Shown: positions 43,822 through 56,089 of the stretch, in pieces
Position numbering within the stretch: position 1 is the stretch's first letter
How the letters are laid out: the number at the start of each line of letters is the position of its first letter
Assembly: GCA_011033025.1 (NCBI GenBank)
Contig: WFMF01000364.1
Span: forward strand, 62,001-126,000
DNA: 64,000 nt
DNA from: Beroe forskalii
Lineage: Eukaryota > Ctenophora > Nuda > Beroida > Beroidae
Direction of reading: 5' to 3'
Notes under the pieces: model-generated
What the model saw: the letters and a program-made list of their open reading frames with translations, nothing else
Database searches by the model: none
What the model was told of the DNA's origin: nothing
Translations under genes and position numbers: made by a program

Positions 43822-46800
43822 TCAGTAATCTATCTCCCATGAACCCTCACTATCACTGGACCAAATATCCATGTCCCCATCCCAGCAATCTATTCTAGCA
43901 TCGGTTTTGCCAGCATCAGGCTGAATAACTGTACTACTGACTTCTGGAATCAAACCGTCCTCGATTTCAACCCATTTGAGCTCTTTCAAAGCAAAAGCTG
44001 CGACCACTGCTTTGCCATGTTTCTTGGTAGGTGAAACGCCTGGCTGGATGTATTTATGACCATTGATGGTGACATTCACCACAACCTTTCCTAAAATGTC
44101 ACATTCCATGTTGTACGTAGGATGGTTCAATTTCTTCTTGATACACATTTCAGCAAGTAGCGACACTGGATGTTTTCCTAAGCAGGTTCAAGTTCAATTA
44201 AGTTTATAGATATGGACAATTATATAACTTTAAAACTTTATAAAAACAGCAAATTTAAGCAATACTTTGATATTTTGAAACAGATTAGTTCGGCAAGGCG
44301 AAGATGAAGATGAGAGAGATGAACATATAACAAATAGTTTCAATCAGCAGCCATTAATAATAAATTCCAATCTCAAGGAAATAATCCCACATGCCAAAAT
44401 GTTAAATGGGTATACATAACGAGCCTAATATCCTCACCATGAATCGAAGGAACTGGAGTGTGTATTTTTCTGGTTGGCCGTGGCACCTCCTTTTCTGATG
44501 TGGAAGAATCTTCTGATCTGACAGGGGCCTCTGATGCGGTCGAAGTTTTTGGCTTTTGGGGTTTGGCAGAAGTTTCTGGAGCTGATACGTTATTTGTAAT
44601 TGTATCATCTGCTTCCTCAGTAGGAGTTGTTTTCGGTGCAACCACCTTAGGTGCTTTCTCTTCCACCACATCCCAACCCAGCCCCTGCAGTGCAAGTATT
44701 GCAGCAGCGGCCTTAGCATGTTTCTTGTATGGAGATGGTTTTGTGGGTCGAAATGTCTTCCCAGATACTTCTACTTTCACAATAACTGATTTGAGTTGAA
44801 GGTTCCGATTATCATAGACTGTTTCGTACTTCGGAGGTTCAACTCGGTGCTTCACACACTGCTCAGCTAGAAGTGAACAGGGGTGCTTTCCTGCAATTGA
44901 GAAAGCATTGTCACTTGAGGAAATATTTGGGATTTCCGATTTTGAGGGTGACAAACTTTTGCATTGATCGATAATTGCAAAGGATTGACTTCATGATTGA
45001 TTTTAACAACATTTTTGACATAACTTTTATCATTTGAACAGTTCGTTTGATTCATATTACGGGACGAAATGTCGAAATTTGAATCTCAATAAAATGGCAA
45101 AGTGGTACCATTGATTTTTTCCACAGGAGTTGTCTTCTTCAATGATCCTCGGCATGACAACTCTTTGCTGAAACAAGTCTGCTCCTCGTCTCTGGAACAC
45201 AGTCCTGCCCTGTTTACCCTCATTGATATTTTAATCGGAGCAGTGACACCCTCTAAACGGCATCCAAGGGGCTGACCACGTTTCCAACCCATGTTCATCA
45301 GCATCTTCAATCCAAAACCAGACCACATTGAGCCTGTGGTGCTCAGCTGAAAAGACAGAAGTGGTAACAAAAATATCAAATCAATGAATTAATGAATGCT
45401 GTAGACCCCAGCTGGTGTCGGACTCACTCAATATTTAATTATTATAGCCATTCTTCTGAGATCAGTCTAGTACCTAAGCTGAAAATATTTGCATAAACAG
45501 ACTATTTTAAACATTAATAATTTAAATTTTGTAACAGAATTACAAATGCTATAAAATTGTACAGTAGATGTCATTCAAAAATCTAACCTCATTTTAACAT
45601 ACTTTGTGACATGCAATGCGCAGTAGGTATTTAACTTCTACAATTTTCTATTTGACAGCCTCCAAGTCATGGGCAAATATGCGCAAAAACATTTGCTACT
45701 ATAAACATTTTAACATGTGCTTGAAATACATCGTGGATTTTGGTACTATATACTAGGTTTTCAGCAGTGAATTTTTGGACATTGAAGACCATGTACTGTC
45801 AGCAGACATGATGCAGAAAAAAATTGCATGTGAAAACTATTGAGTGACACATGTAGTAAACCTCTTGGTTAAGTCTTTTAGTTTTGTTCAAGGCTGCATA
45901 CATTTGTTTCTTTTGCTGCCTTTTACTCAACCTCTGTCAACAGTATTACTACCATCACTATCTGACTGAAAACATGATCATTATAATAAATTTGATTGCT
46001 TACTCTTTACCTTGTCATAAGATATAAGTCCTTCTTCAGTCTTGTGGCATTACTTTTAGGGATCGTTCACATATTACGTAATCAGCCGAGGGGGGGGGGG
46101 AGGGGGGTTTCCAAATGATTACGTTTGATTACGAGGGGGGGGGGGTTTGGCCAATGATTACGTAATCAAAATATCTAAATTTTCATGAAAATTTCATGGA
46201 TTTTTATGAAAATTTCACGAATTTTCATGAAAATTTCAAGAATTTTCATAAAAATTTCAAGAATTTTAATGAAAATTTCAAGAATTTTTTATGAAAATTT
46301 AAAGGATATCCGAATTTTTATTACCAAAAATTAACCATTTGCAGAAAAAGTTGTCAAAATTTCATAATTATGATTAAAACATGATCTACTTTAACTCAAT
46401 ATGGTTCAGAATGTACAGTTCCTTTAGTGCTGCCCATAGAGGACTTATAGGAGGGATGTACTCCATTCGTTGAACTCTTCCAAACCACTTCAGTGCCTCT
46501 TTGTATATAAAGTTTGCTGCTCTGTGCTTGATCAGAGGTTCGGAGGCCTTTCTTTCCCTAGAGCTCTAGAGTTGATGCCAGAGCAGGTCTTGGCGTACAT
46601 CCGCAGCTCCATTATCCAGGAATCAATCTTTTTGATGAAGGTGTAGGAAGCTGCAGTTGTCTGTGAAGTTGCCAGACTCTGATCTGGCACTTATGACCTA
46701 GGGCTGATTTAGATCTTGGGTTCTTTCGGCTTTGGTAGCAGGACACGGATACTGAAAATCGGTTTTGAAGGAGGTTGAGGTGGGACCAAGACGTTGACTT

Positions 46801-49584
46801 TTGGCTCTTTAATGGAACTGGGGGCCTCAGTTGTAGAGGAGGAGGAGGATGATCTGTTGGAGGTAAAGGAGGATGATGAGCAGATGAGGATGCGTTGGAG
46901 GAAGAGAAAGAGGAGGAGGTGTCCATCTCATTGTCAGAGGAGTTGTCGTAGGCGAGATTTCCGTAGGAAAAACTAAATGAAGCTTTGAATGTCATCTTCA
47001 AGTCGATGATGTTGATGATTGAATTGAAACACACGATACTGTTCTAATTTTTTTGTCAGTTAATATAGTTTTTTGGTGACGTCAAGAAAACTGAAGGAGG
47101 GGGGGGGGGGTTGGGCCATGATTACGTAATATTTTCCGAAAAGAGGGGGTTTGGCCATGATTACGTTTGATTACGGAGGGGGGGGAGGGGGGGTAAAAAA
47201 TGCCCAAAAATTGATTACGTAATATGTGAACGATCCCTTATCATGAATAAACTTACTTATATATTCTGAATACATCCCTTAATTCACAAAGAGTACAATT
47301 ATATAATACTAGGAAGCCCGTTGGAGCTGCTTGATACTACAGAACCAAATACTAATCTCAAAAAAACAGTTCATGAGGGAGCAAAAGTAACAACGTTTAA
47401 GGATTTTGAATTTGAAAATATATTTAGACCCAGCGGCCCTGCGTGGCGCGCGCTCAGGCTAAGTGCAACAAAATATAATTCATGATTTTACGCCGCGCAT
47501 TTGCTCTTGCAAGCATGAGACTTTATCTGAAATAACTTTGCAGAATGACAGGGCCGCGCGCAGAGTTTTAGCGCGCATTATTAATTAGAATGAGCGCGCG
47601 TTTTGTTCATTTCGTTAGTTCAACAATTTAATTTTTCCCTTACGTTTACGTGAAGTGTTCTGAATCTGAATCGAACCTCTCATTAATTTTGAAACAGGCT
47701 GAGACGTACGGACATCGTTTGATGCGAATTTATTTCATCGGTTGAACTCTACCTCTAAGAGATTTTTTGTAATACCTTCCTACTTTCCTAAACTTCCAAT
47801 AATTGTCGTCCTATTTCCTACATGCCTCATGAAAACATGAACTTCAAATTTAAAAACATCAACATTTGAAAGCAACATCTCGACAGCTTAAATCATTAAC
47901 GTAATATTAACACTACATTGCGAACTACTTTATGTTGCACGTGCGCAAATATCCAATCTCCATAGCAACGGCACCTCTTTTTTCCCGTTTGCATTCGTTT
48001 CTCTTGATATTTTCTTGGCAAGCTCAAATTTAATTGTATACGGCGGCACAGACAGACATAATTCACGTGCTCTTACGAAATTATTATGTAAATTGATCAC
48101 TGAAGAAGTCAATTGAAATTAAAGGTATTGGGAATTTTTCGAACAAATAAATCAATAACAATGATATCATGGAGTGTGGAAACCTTATCAATGGTTCTCA
48201 ATTCTGAAGTGCTAACTTTTCCTGTGATTCTATTCTCCAATGTTGGATCAGAAATCCCTAGGCTCCAACTTCTGCTGCTGCAGCCACCGTTATTATATTC
48301 CTAGGAGTTTTTTTGACATAAGCATCAAATATGGTAGATAGTTATTTGACTTAAAAGAGATTAATATTGCCATTGAATAAGATACATTAGAATTTGATGT
48401 ACTGCAGATTGATGTCTTGAAGAAAGATTTCTTTTTAATGCAAATATTTACTGTAACAGATATTCATTTAAATCCCTGGACTCCTTGAAAACTCCAATTG
48501 GTAACTACCTATTCCAAGGTTTGGTCACTATATGACTTGAAGTATTTGTAGGTATATAGGGTCTGGCATTACTAATTTACTTTGACCTCTTATAATTCTT
48601 CTTCTGACAAACAACATACATACTGCATATCTAATTTCTACTTCAAAGAATCGAGATAAGATTTAGAGGAGAGGATTATTTTTATCACAAACCCAAGGTG
48701 GGGTACCCATAAGGGACTTGAAAAGAGTATAATATGATCAAAACCACAAAACATGAAATCCCTTATTCATAAGGTGAGACAACAAAGTAGATAAGACAGC
48801 ACAAAATTACAAATGCAGGCAATACTTAGTAAGTTATTATAGTATAAGGATGTTCCATTTGAATAATTTAACTGCGATATTTATGGAACAGGCCAAGTAT
48901 AGGAATGCAGTAATAAGGAAAAGTTTCAGTTAGACTTATTAAGACATGTTTATTTAATATGATATTTATAGAGAAATATTGCAATTAAATATCTGAACAC
49001 AATAAGGACTTACTATTATGTGCCTATCATGTGACATTGAATCAGAATTCCCATAAACCCAAGCTCCATAATTACCATTGTTATATGCTTCTAATTTGTT
49101 GAGTTATAGCAGGTAGCAGCTCAGCAGTAGCAGTTGAGTCAAACAAAAGTAAAAGTCATTCATGTTGGACAGTTTTGTGGCTTGACTGTACAAAGATGAC
49201 TGTATTTGTATCCCAAAGATAAAAGTCATTCATAGTTTTTTAGGCTTATTACCTATTATGAAGAGAGAATGAAATTAGTGGTATAGATATAAGATTGTTA
49301 TATGCTTCTACTTCTCCCATACGTCTGTCTTGAGATGCTGAATCAGACCCCTCACAGCCCCAAGCTCCATGGTCAGCATTTTCATATGCCTGTAATTTTA
49401 TGAACACTAGGAAGCAAGTTTAAGTGACCATAGATGAAGGACATTTTTCATTCTATAAACTTTGGTGAAAGATAATGTTGTCACAAAATACACTAGATAC
49501 AGAGAGTAATAAGATGCTACAAAGACATACTAAATTACCAACCTGAGCATGCCTTTGAAATGTATTGCAGGCATACATTTCCAT
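43822..49584 (-). CDS. G-patch and double dsRBD protein (SON-like), copy B, damaged
   Basis: Exons matching copy A: 49543-49584, 49306-49389, 49014-49088, 45862-45965, 45109-45346, 44438-44890 and 43822-44177. dsRBD cores are unchanged; the linker has several replacements. Lesions: one base is missing in 45862-45965 (104 nt against 105), giving VDRG then TGA; this exon is in phase and could be skipped. The gene ends at WEIDY-stop, five codons before copy A. The donor after 49306 and the acceptor before 49088 are replaced by exon sequence. By contrast the extra module exon (48217-48300: YNNGGCSSRSW, LENRITGK) has a good acceptor (cctag) here, lost in A. Two transposons lie in the long intron. 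Confidence 0.7.
46059..47237. mobile_element. 1179-bp Harbinger-type element, only in copy B
   Basis: Ends GGGATCGTTCACATATTACG and its exact complement, TTA duplicated at 46056-46058 and 47238-47240, absent in copy A near 34481. Same family as 12018-12710. Subterminal tracts of G with 'tgattacgtttgattacg'. An internal minus-strand frame (47034 to 46612; Ser-rich then PPLPPTDHPPPPL) has no transposase motifs. 'aaaatttcatgaattttcat' type tandem repeats at about 46185-46300. Confidence 0.85.
47309..48092 (-). mobile_element. 784-bp insertion ending in CTAG, Helitron-like candidate, only in copy B
   Basis: Copy A joins 'atataata' to 'ttgatcac' directly (near 34562). Read on the minus strand the insert ends '...gggcttcctag' followed by T, as at Helitron 3' ends, and there is no target duplication. 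The expected 5' TC and a clear terminal hairpin are missing. Interior has CpG-rich 'gcgcgc' words. No coding content. Confidence 0.35.
49164..49220. mobile_element. 57-bp insertion with a 13-bp target duplication, only in copy B
   Basis: AAAAGTCATTCAT occurs at 49151-49163 and again at 49221-49233; copy A has it once (near 35617). The insert is related, in reverse complement, to the start of the 480-bp unit in copy A (acaaatacagtcatctttgt, gtcaagccaca). Confidence 0.8.
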
Positions 49585-49899
49585 GGGGCCACTCAATGTT
49601 TAACATCACAATCATGTAGCTTTCATTTCCTATGTTTACATTCCTTAGTTAGTTAATTATTATTTTAACAATTTTTAAGTTTTGGTGCCACTATCAATAT
49701 GTATTTTTGAGAAATAATATTCATAGCTATTGCCCAATTCTGATGTCTTATATAATCTGAAGAGGTATTTTATGTAATTTTCGATCTATTTTTTGGTAAG
49801 TTTTCACTCAAAATATTACATTGAAGTTCATATTCCAAAGACATTCATACAATTATGAGATACCTAACTATCAACACCTAACATGAACAAACTAGTTAG

Positions 49900-50570
49900 A
49901 TAAAAAAAATAAATAAATGGTTTTGATAAGTAATATAATAATAATAATAATAAAAACATAATGGTATTGAACCATCTCACTTCAATTCACTAGTAAACAT
50001 GAACCTAGAGTCTTTTCTCATTTTGGAGAGCGTGCCTTTGAGAAATCTGGGCCAAAGCTTTGGAATAGCCTCCCTTTAGAACTAAAAGTTTGTCCTACCA
50101 TTGGGTTATTTAAGTCAGCCCTCAAAACTTATTTATTTAAACTAGCATTTGACATTTAACTTATTTTATTTATTTCAGTATTTTCAAATTTGCATTTTCT
50201 GACAGTGCTTATGCTCAGTGAAAATTTTTCTAAATTAGTTTTAATAATCTTTATCTGTATATTATGTTTTTGAAGCACTGTTTTAATTTATTTGTTGAAT
50301 CAGTTTTCGTGGCACAGCTGTGCAATATTTTAAGTTGATGTGCCACTATAATATAAAAGTTTAAATTATTATTATTAAACATAAATTGGCTTTCAATAAA
50401 AAACACGCCCTTTAACACAGGCGTCCAATAACTTAAAGCTGTCAAAATCAAGCCTGAAAACATGATAAAAAGTTATGTAATTATGGAAAAAAACAACTAT
50501 GAAAAGTTGATTGTACATCAACACTGTTTTCATAAAAAAAACTACCTTCAAACTTCCACTTTTAACTTAC
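49900..50570 (+). pseudogene. LINE 3' end relic, only in copy B
   Basis: About 50008-50159 reads the RT C-terminus (HFGERAFEKSGPKLWNSLPL, FKSALKTYLFKLAFDI) and stops. The 3' UTR with 'gtggcacagctgtgcaat' and (ATT)n matches 9765-9880. Junctions with copy A are untidy, with local rearrangement of 'acctaac'/'aacaaactagttagat'. Confidence 0.75.
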
Positions 50571-51225
50571 AAAATAGTGAGCACAAAGTGTAGCAGAATA
50601 ATATTATATTGAATACTATTCAATATGATATGATTCTGCTAACTCGGTAACTCAATGAACTCAATGAATACAATGTGTAACTAAAGTCTTACAGAACCAA
50701 GAATAATAATATACAATGGTTATAGATAATACATTCATGGATGGATGATTCGCAGATATGAATCAGTTATAAATAATATTAAAAGATGATTTCATGATTT
50801 ATTCTTATCATAATCTTGTCAAGCGGTGGCTGACCTCCTTGCGTGCAAAGCGCGCGCGGACGCCGTCACGATTCACAGAGCTTAGATATTTAAAATTTAA
50901 AATATAAAATAATGGGTCAGACAACGTCAGACATCAAAAAATCATTATCTGTTTGATCATTTGCGATTGATAATATTAATAATTTAAATGAAACAAACAA
51001 TTGCAATTTTCAATAAAGGAACTTTCACGCGACGTATCCCTGTTCGGCGTTCGCACTGTGCAGCGTTCGGCGCGGCGTTGCCAGGCATCCAATTCCTCCT
51101 GCGCGCGCCCTGCAACTCGCAGAGCGCTAGAGACAACGTCTAGCAATTCCTTAGCCTGCCCGCATAGGTGTGTGTATGCGCCCGCGCCGCGCGACGATAA
51201 CAGGAGTATACATGTTAAACAAGTT

Positions 51226-51400
51226 TGGCAAGGCAGGGTAACATCCTAAAATATCGAAAACCGAAAATAGAGCTAAGAAAATTTTAATTTTAATTTTAAA
51301 TTTGATATATAATTTACCAACCAGCATAAATTGCCAGAGTCAACAATATAAATAGATGTACTCTTCAGTCTCAAATAGACGGGGGCGGGGGGACGACTGC
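51226..51400. other. Extra sequence in copy B without clear ends
   Basis: Between 'acaagtttg' and 'actgcagttttttgg' copy B has about 170 bases not in A, ending in a G-rich tract (gacgggggcgggggg). No element ends recognised. Confidence 0.4.
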
Positions 51401-51856
51401 AGTTTTTTGGATTTTTACTACGGTGTGGGACAGTTATTTTACACCCTACCCTTTTACAAATTTTGAAAATTTTGAAAAAAATACATACATAAATCGAAGA
51501 AAAATTCATATTTTTGTCAGAATTGAGCAAAATCAAGCAGCAACCTGAAAGCTTTGCCAACTGTTACTCAGAATTACGATCTTTTTTCGGTCTGAGTCCA
51601 TATGTTTGATCAATTTGGGTATTTCAAACCATTCGATTGAAATTTACCTCCCCCTCCCTCTAATTTGCAAACCCCCTTTTTACGACATTTTTGAAAAACC
51701 TACACAGGGGACAGTTATTAGAGCCCCCCCCCATCTATTTGAGACTGAAGAGTAACTATAGTGTAACTATTTGTCACCAACTGGGTGAACTTGAAAATTG
51801 GTTAACCAGTTCACTCAAATCTGTGTAAATTCGTGATGCAGTTCACCTGAGTTCAC

Positions 51857-53262
51857 AGCTGTGAAACTGCTGTGTTAAAAATTCAAAATGACATACTCAT
51901 GATGTTAGATCAAAAGGAAAATGTTGTCCTCTTATTACTTGATTTAAGTGCAGCCTTTGATACCATCAACCACCAAATTCTTCTAAAGAAACTGAAATTC
52001 AAATATGGAATTGTTGGAACAGCTTACAACTGGATTAGTTCATATTTGTCTGGCAGAAAATTCAAGGTTATGGTGAACAGTAGCTCCTCATCTCAATACT
52101 CTTTAGAAATAGGTGTGCCCCAGGGATCTATCCTGGGACCTCTGCTTTTCATATTATACACAAAGGATCTAGAGGAAATAATCACTAAGTATGGTCTTTC
52201 AGTCCACCTCTATGCAGATGACACCCAAATCTATTTCTCTTTCAATGTTCATAGCCCCTCACCTGATCTTACTGCTATAAAAGCATGTTTCATTGAAGTT
52301 AAGGCTTGGATGGCAAAGAACTTTTTGAAACTCAATGATGATAAGACTGTATTCATTGATATTGGGTATTATATCAGTCCTATTCAATCACTAGACCTTA
52401 GTGAATCTGCATCAAATATATCTGTATCTCCTGTTTTAGTGACAAAGAACCTTGGATTCTATTTTGATCATAGGCTTAGCATGGAGGATCAGATAAATCA
52501 TATTTCTCAGATCTGCTACCTGAACCTCAGGAATATAAAGCGCATTGGAGCAAGACTTACACATGACCTCAAAGTGCAGCTTGTTCATGCACACATTTTA
52601 TCAATGATAGACTATTGTAATTCATCCTATGCTGTAGTAACAGAAAAATACCTCCATAAACTTCAAAAGATACAGAACAATGCTGTGAGGTTCATCTTCA
52701 AACTTAGTGGTAAAAGAAAATGGACCTCAATCAGTCCTTATTTGAAGGAACTTCATTTTCTGCCAGTAGCTTATAGAGTGAAATTCAAAACTGCTCTCAT
52801 TGTTTACAAATGTATCAATAATCTAGCACCTAAATATTTAAGTGATCTTTTATCATTAAGAAACACTAAGAGAATAAGTGTCAGGTTAGATGATGACTTT
52901 TTTCTGCTGAGAGTTCCCTCTAAATCTAATTTTTCAAGGACTGAAGGAGCATTTTGTTATAATGGACCAAGAATTTGGAATAGTCTGCCTTACTCCCTAA
53001 GAAGTATACCTGATATTTCAGAGTTTAAAATTCGTTTGAAAACACACTATTTTGAATTGGCTTTTAATGGTGTTTCGTGATTTTGAAACTTTTTGGCTCT
53101 CTTAACACTTAAGGTATTATCTCTTGTGATTGTGACTCTATAGTAATCATAGTCTTCAGTTTAAATTTAGGTCACGCTTAAATGGCTAAAATATTTCCCT
53201 CTCAGATATTTATTTGACAATGTCTAAGCGTGTAAGAAATGTTTTAATTTATTTATTTTATT
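51857..53262 (+). mobile_element. 1406-bp LINE insertion, 5'-truncated, only in copy B
   Basis: Copy A has the uninterrupted site (41102/41103). The frame 51872-53080 (402 aa) is an intact reverse transcriptase fragment: motif A LLLDLSAAFDTINHQIL, motif B GVPQGSILGPLLF, motif C YADDTQIYF, then FLKLNDDKTVF, 'DYCNSSYAVV', LQKIQNNAVRFIF and GPRIWNSLPYSLR. CR1/L2/jockey-type. The endonuclease domain is absent. The 3' end is (TTTA)n. No obvious target duplication. The undamaged frame and the empty allele imply a young insertion. Confidence 0.9.
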
Positions 53263-53434
53263 TATTATAAAATATTTTTGTTGACTGAAAAAATTATTTT
53301 TGTAAATTTACATAGATTCGTGGCGAATTCACAATGAATTTATTGCCAATCCACATGAACTAGGTGAAATTTTTACAATTTAAATTTACTGTATTATCTT
53401 GGCAGTTTCAGAAGAGACAACCTTGTCGCCTTAA

Positions 53435-54428
53435 GACCCCAACTAGTCGGTACATACTGCGGTACGTATCACGGTACGTACCGCGGAACATGTCCTAACT
53501 AGTCGGTACATACCGCGGTACGTACCGCGGTATGTACCGATTAGTTAGAACATGTTCCGCGGTACATACCCAGGAACATATCCTAACTAGTCGGTACATA
53601 CCGCGGTACGTACCGCCTCTGCGCGCGCATTTATTCCCAAATTTCTTGCGATAAAGAGGTGAAGCTTCATGCAACAAACAATAGTCAATGATCAAGGTAA
53701 TTGAAGCAAATCACTAAATATTTTACAACATCAAGAGTCAGACTTCAAAGCCACCAGAGTCAAACTACGATCTTTCAGAATCAAGGCAACAGGAGTCAAA
53801 GCAAACAACGGATCGCATAGCAGCATCAGGGAAATGATGTCTACAGATTAGATGGGTGTTGACCCCTGTTTAGTCCTAGTCACGTGACCCATATGCCTAG
53901 CATGCAAGGGTGGACAGATTGAGACTGTCTGGTTCGCTTTATGCATGCCAGGCCTATGGATCACGTGACCGGGACTGAACAGGGGTCGGCACCCGTCTAA
54001 TCTGTGGACATCGTTTCCCTGATGCTGCTGTGCGATCCGTTGTTTGCTTTGACTCCCGTTGCCTTGACTCTGTTTGCCTTGATTCTGGAACATCGGAGTT
54101 TGACTCTGGTGGCTTTGAAGTCTGACTCTTGATGTTGTGAAGTATCTAGTGATTTGCTTCAATTGCCTTGATCACTGACTTTTGTTTGTTGCATGAAGCT
54201 TCACCTCTTTATCGCAATAAATTTAGGAATAAATGCGCGCGCAGAGGCGGTACGTACCGCGGTATGTACCGACTAGTTAGGATATGTTCCGGGGTATGTA
54301 CCGCGGAACATGTTCTAACTAATCGGTACATATCGCGGTACGTACCGCGGTATGTACCGACTAGTTAGGACATGTTCCGCGGTACGTACCGCAATACGTA
54401 CCGCGGTATGTACCGACTAGTTGGGGTC
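53435..54428. mobile_element. 994-bp near-complete palindrome with TTAA duplication, only in copy B
   Basis: TTAA at 53431-53434 and 54429-54432; ends GACCCCAACTAGTCGGTACA and its complement; centre near 53931. Each outer arm holds internally palindromic tandem units such as 'ggtacgtaccgcggtatgta' and 'ggacatgttccgcggtac'. Each inner arm has 'gaggtgaagcttcatgcaac'. Copy A has the unoccupied site (TTTA at 41271-41274). No transposase; short frames are palindrome translations. Confidence 0.85.
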
Positions 54429-55440
54429 TTAAGGGCACTCAGGGCACTCTGTTATGGCACTGGGGCACTCCCTTAGGGCACTGGGGCCCTCTGTTAGGAC
54501 ACTGGGCACTCTGTTCGGGCACTGGTGCTGGGGGCAGCCCCTCTGTAAGGACACGACATTAGGCAACCTGATTATTTACAAATACGGTATTTAAATTTTA
54601 CAGTGTTAATTCACCCTGCTTATTAACCCTGGTTTACCTTCTCCAGTTAGTATTTACTGCATTTTTTGAATGTACATAGGCACAATAACGAGCACCTTTG
54701 TATCAACATATTGTATTTAGTGTGTACATTTGTAAACCATCATATCACAGACAATGTATGTCACCCTGTAATTCAGGTATAGGAAAGAATGTGGTTAGTG
54801 GTTACTATGCGTTTTTGAGAGTCATTTTAACTGGTTATGAATTGTTGCTGCTGATTTATACATTGTGTCAATTGTATTGGGCATGTACATTGTTCAATTA
54901 TGATTCAAATGTGACTGTGAGTGTGTGTATTGAATATTGACTTTGTGGTTGTATCTTTTCATACTTTCATTTGGTTTGCACCATTGATTTTGCTGAAGTT
55001 TATCAAAATGAACATTTTGATGGGATCTTTGTTGATTGTTGATTTTTGAAAAAGCTTCCCAAGCTTCAAAACACAAATGTGCAAACTGAAGATTAATAAT
55101 CCATAAGGTGTGCTGCGGGCTTCTATGTCTAAATTTGTCCAATTTATGCTTCCAATTGGCTGTGTACTTACTGTATAACCATGCACCAAGAAAGAGACTT
55201 TTGGTATTCACATATTATACCACTCACTCACTCACTATCATTTGTGTATGAATGCAATTAGACACTGACACATACAGATGTGACCAATGACCACCCAAAC
55301 GTCTGACCCCAAGTGTCTTTTTAAGTCCATTTAAGTGCCCTAACGTAGTGCCCTAATTTAGTGCCCTAGTGCCCTGATGTAGTGCCTTAAGGTAGTGCCT
55401 TAGTGCCCATCAGTGCTCTGACATGACAAGGTTCTTTGTT
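54429..55440. repeat. Copy B counterpart of the inverted 'gggcact' unit
   Basis: Same layout as 41270-42260. The left minisatellite is now preceded by the TTAA palindrome. Minus-strand frames in the middle are conserved in sequence but shifted relative to copy A, so not coding. Confidence 0.5.
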
Positions 55441-55933
55441 TCAGAACTTGTCCTTTTGTAACTTGTCCATTTAAAGTATTTAAATGAAAATATCACACAC
55501 TTACTATTGAGAAATAAATAATTAATTTGTTAATTAATCCTCCCTCAATGCCTTTTTGTCAGAGAAAAAGCCAAGATGGTGAAGGAAAATTCAATTATAA
55601 CAGGATAAGATTTCAAAGGGAGTCAATATATAATTCCATTAGTATTGCTGATGGATTAACAACTGTCAGATAGATGATTTTATATGATGCCTGCAGAGAG
55701 TTATTGTTGGAATTTAATATAGATTTTGGCATTTTTTTCATGATTCATCTAAGGCTAGTTGGTACAATTGGTATTGAATTTCTTCCATTATTATAATTTC
55801 ACCAATACAATATCTCAATATTTTACTTTATATAGGATGGCTCCTGAAAGACATTTTGGAAACCTTCAAAACCCTTACCTATGAATACAAACCTGTAGAG
55901 CACTTTTTGAGGAGTACTACATCTTAAAAAAGG

Positions 55934-56089
55934 ATGGTGTGCCATGCAGTGGACGTTATGTTACATGGCGTCTTTGCTTCGCTCACTGGTGGCTGGTTCT
56001 ACAACCTTCACAATGATATATTTGTCAACACTCTTCATATGTACCTCTGGATTGTACTTGGACTTCTCCCACTCCTTATCTACTTAACA
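55934..56089 (+). CDS. Pecanex-like first coding exon, copy B
   Basis: Same 52 codons as 42775-42930 with donor gtaagt at 56090. The differences I see between the copies (GAT/GAC, GCC/GCT, AAT/AAC, GAC/GAT, CTC/CTT) are all silent, so the protein sequence is the same. Later pecanex exons are not recognised in the remaining 7.9 kb on this strand. Confidence 0.65.

Noticed and set aside
46612..47034. 140-codon minus-strand frame in the Harbinger-type element as its transposase or DNA-binding protein
   Set aside because: Ser/Pro-rich low complexity with no DDE or Myb-like motif, and absent from the shorter relative.
20699..49389. Intron gain by transposons with 17-bp target duplications as the explanation for all repeated exon ends
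   Set aside because: Attractive because several repeats are about 17 bp, but copy A/B comparison at 49293-49305 shows substitution with no added length, and the AT in place of gt after carrier e5 equals the next exon start. An artefact or cDNA conversion fits better. Kept open only for the MIC13-like intron.
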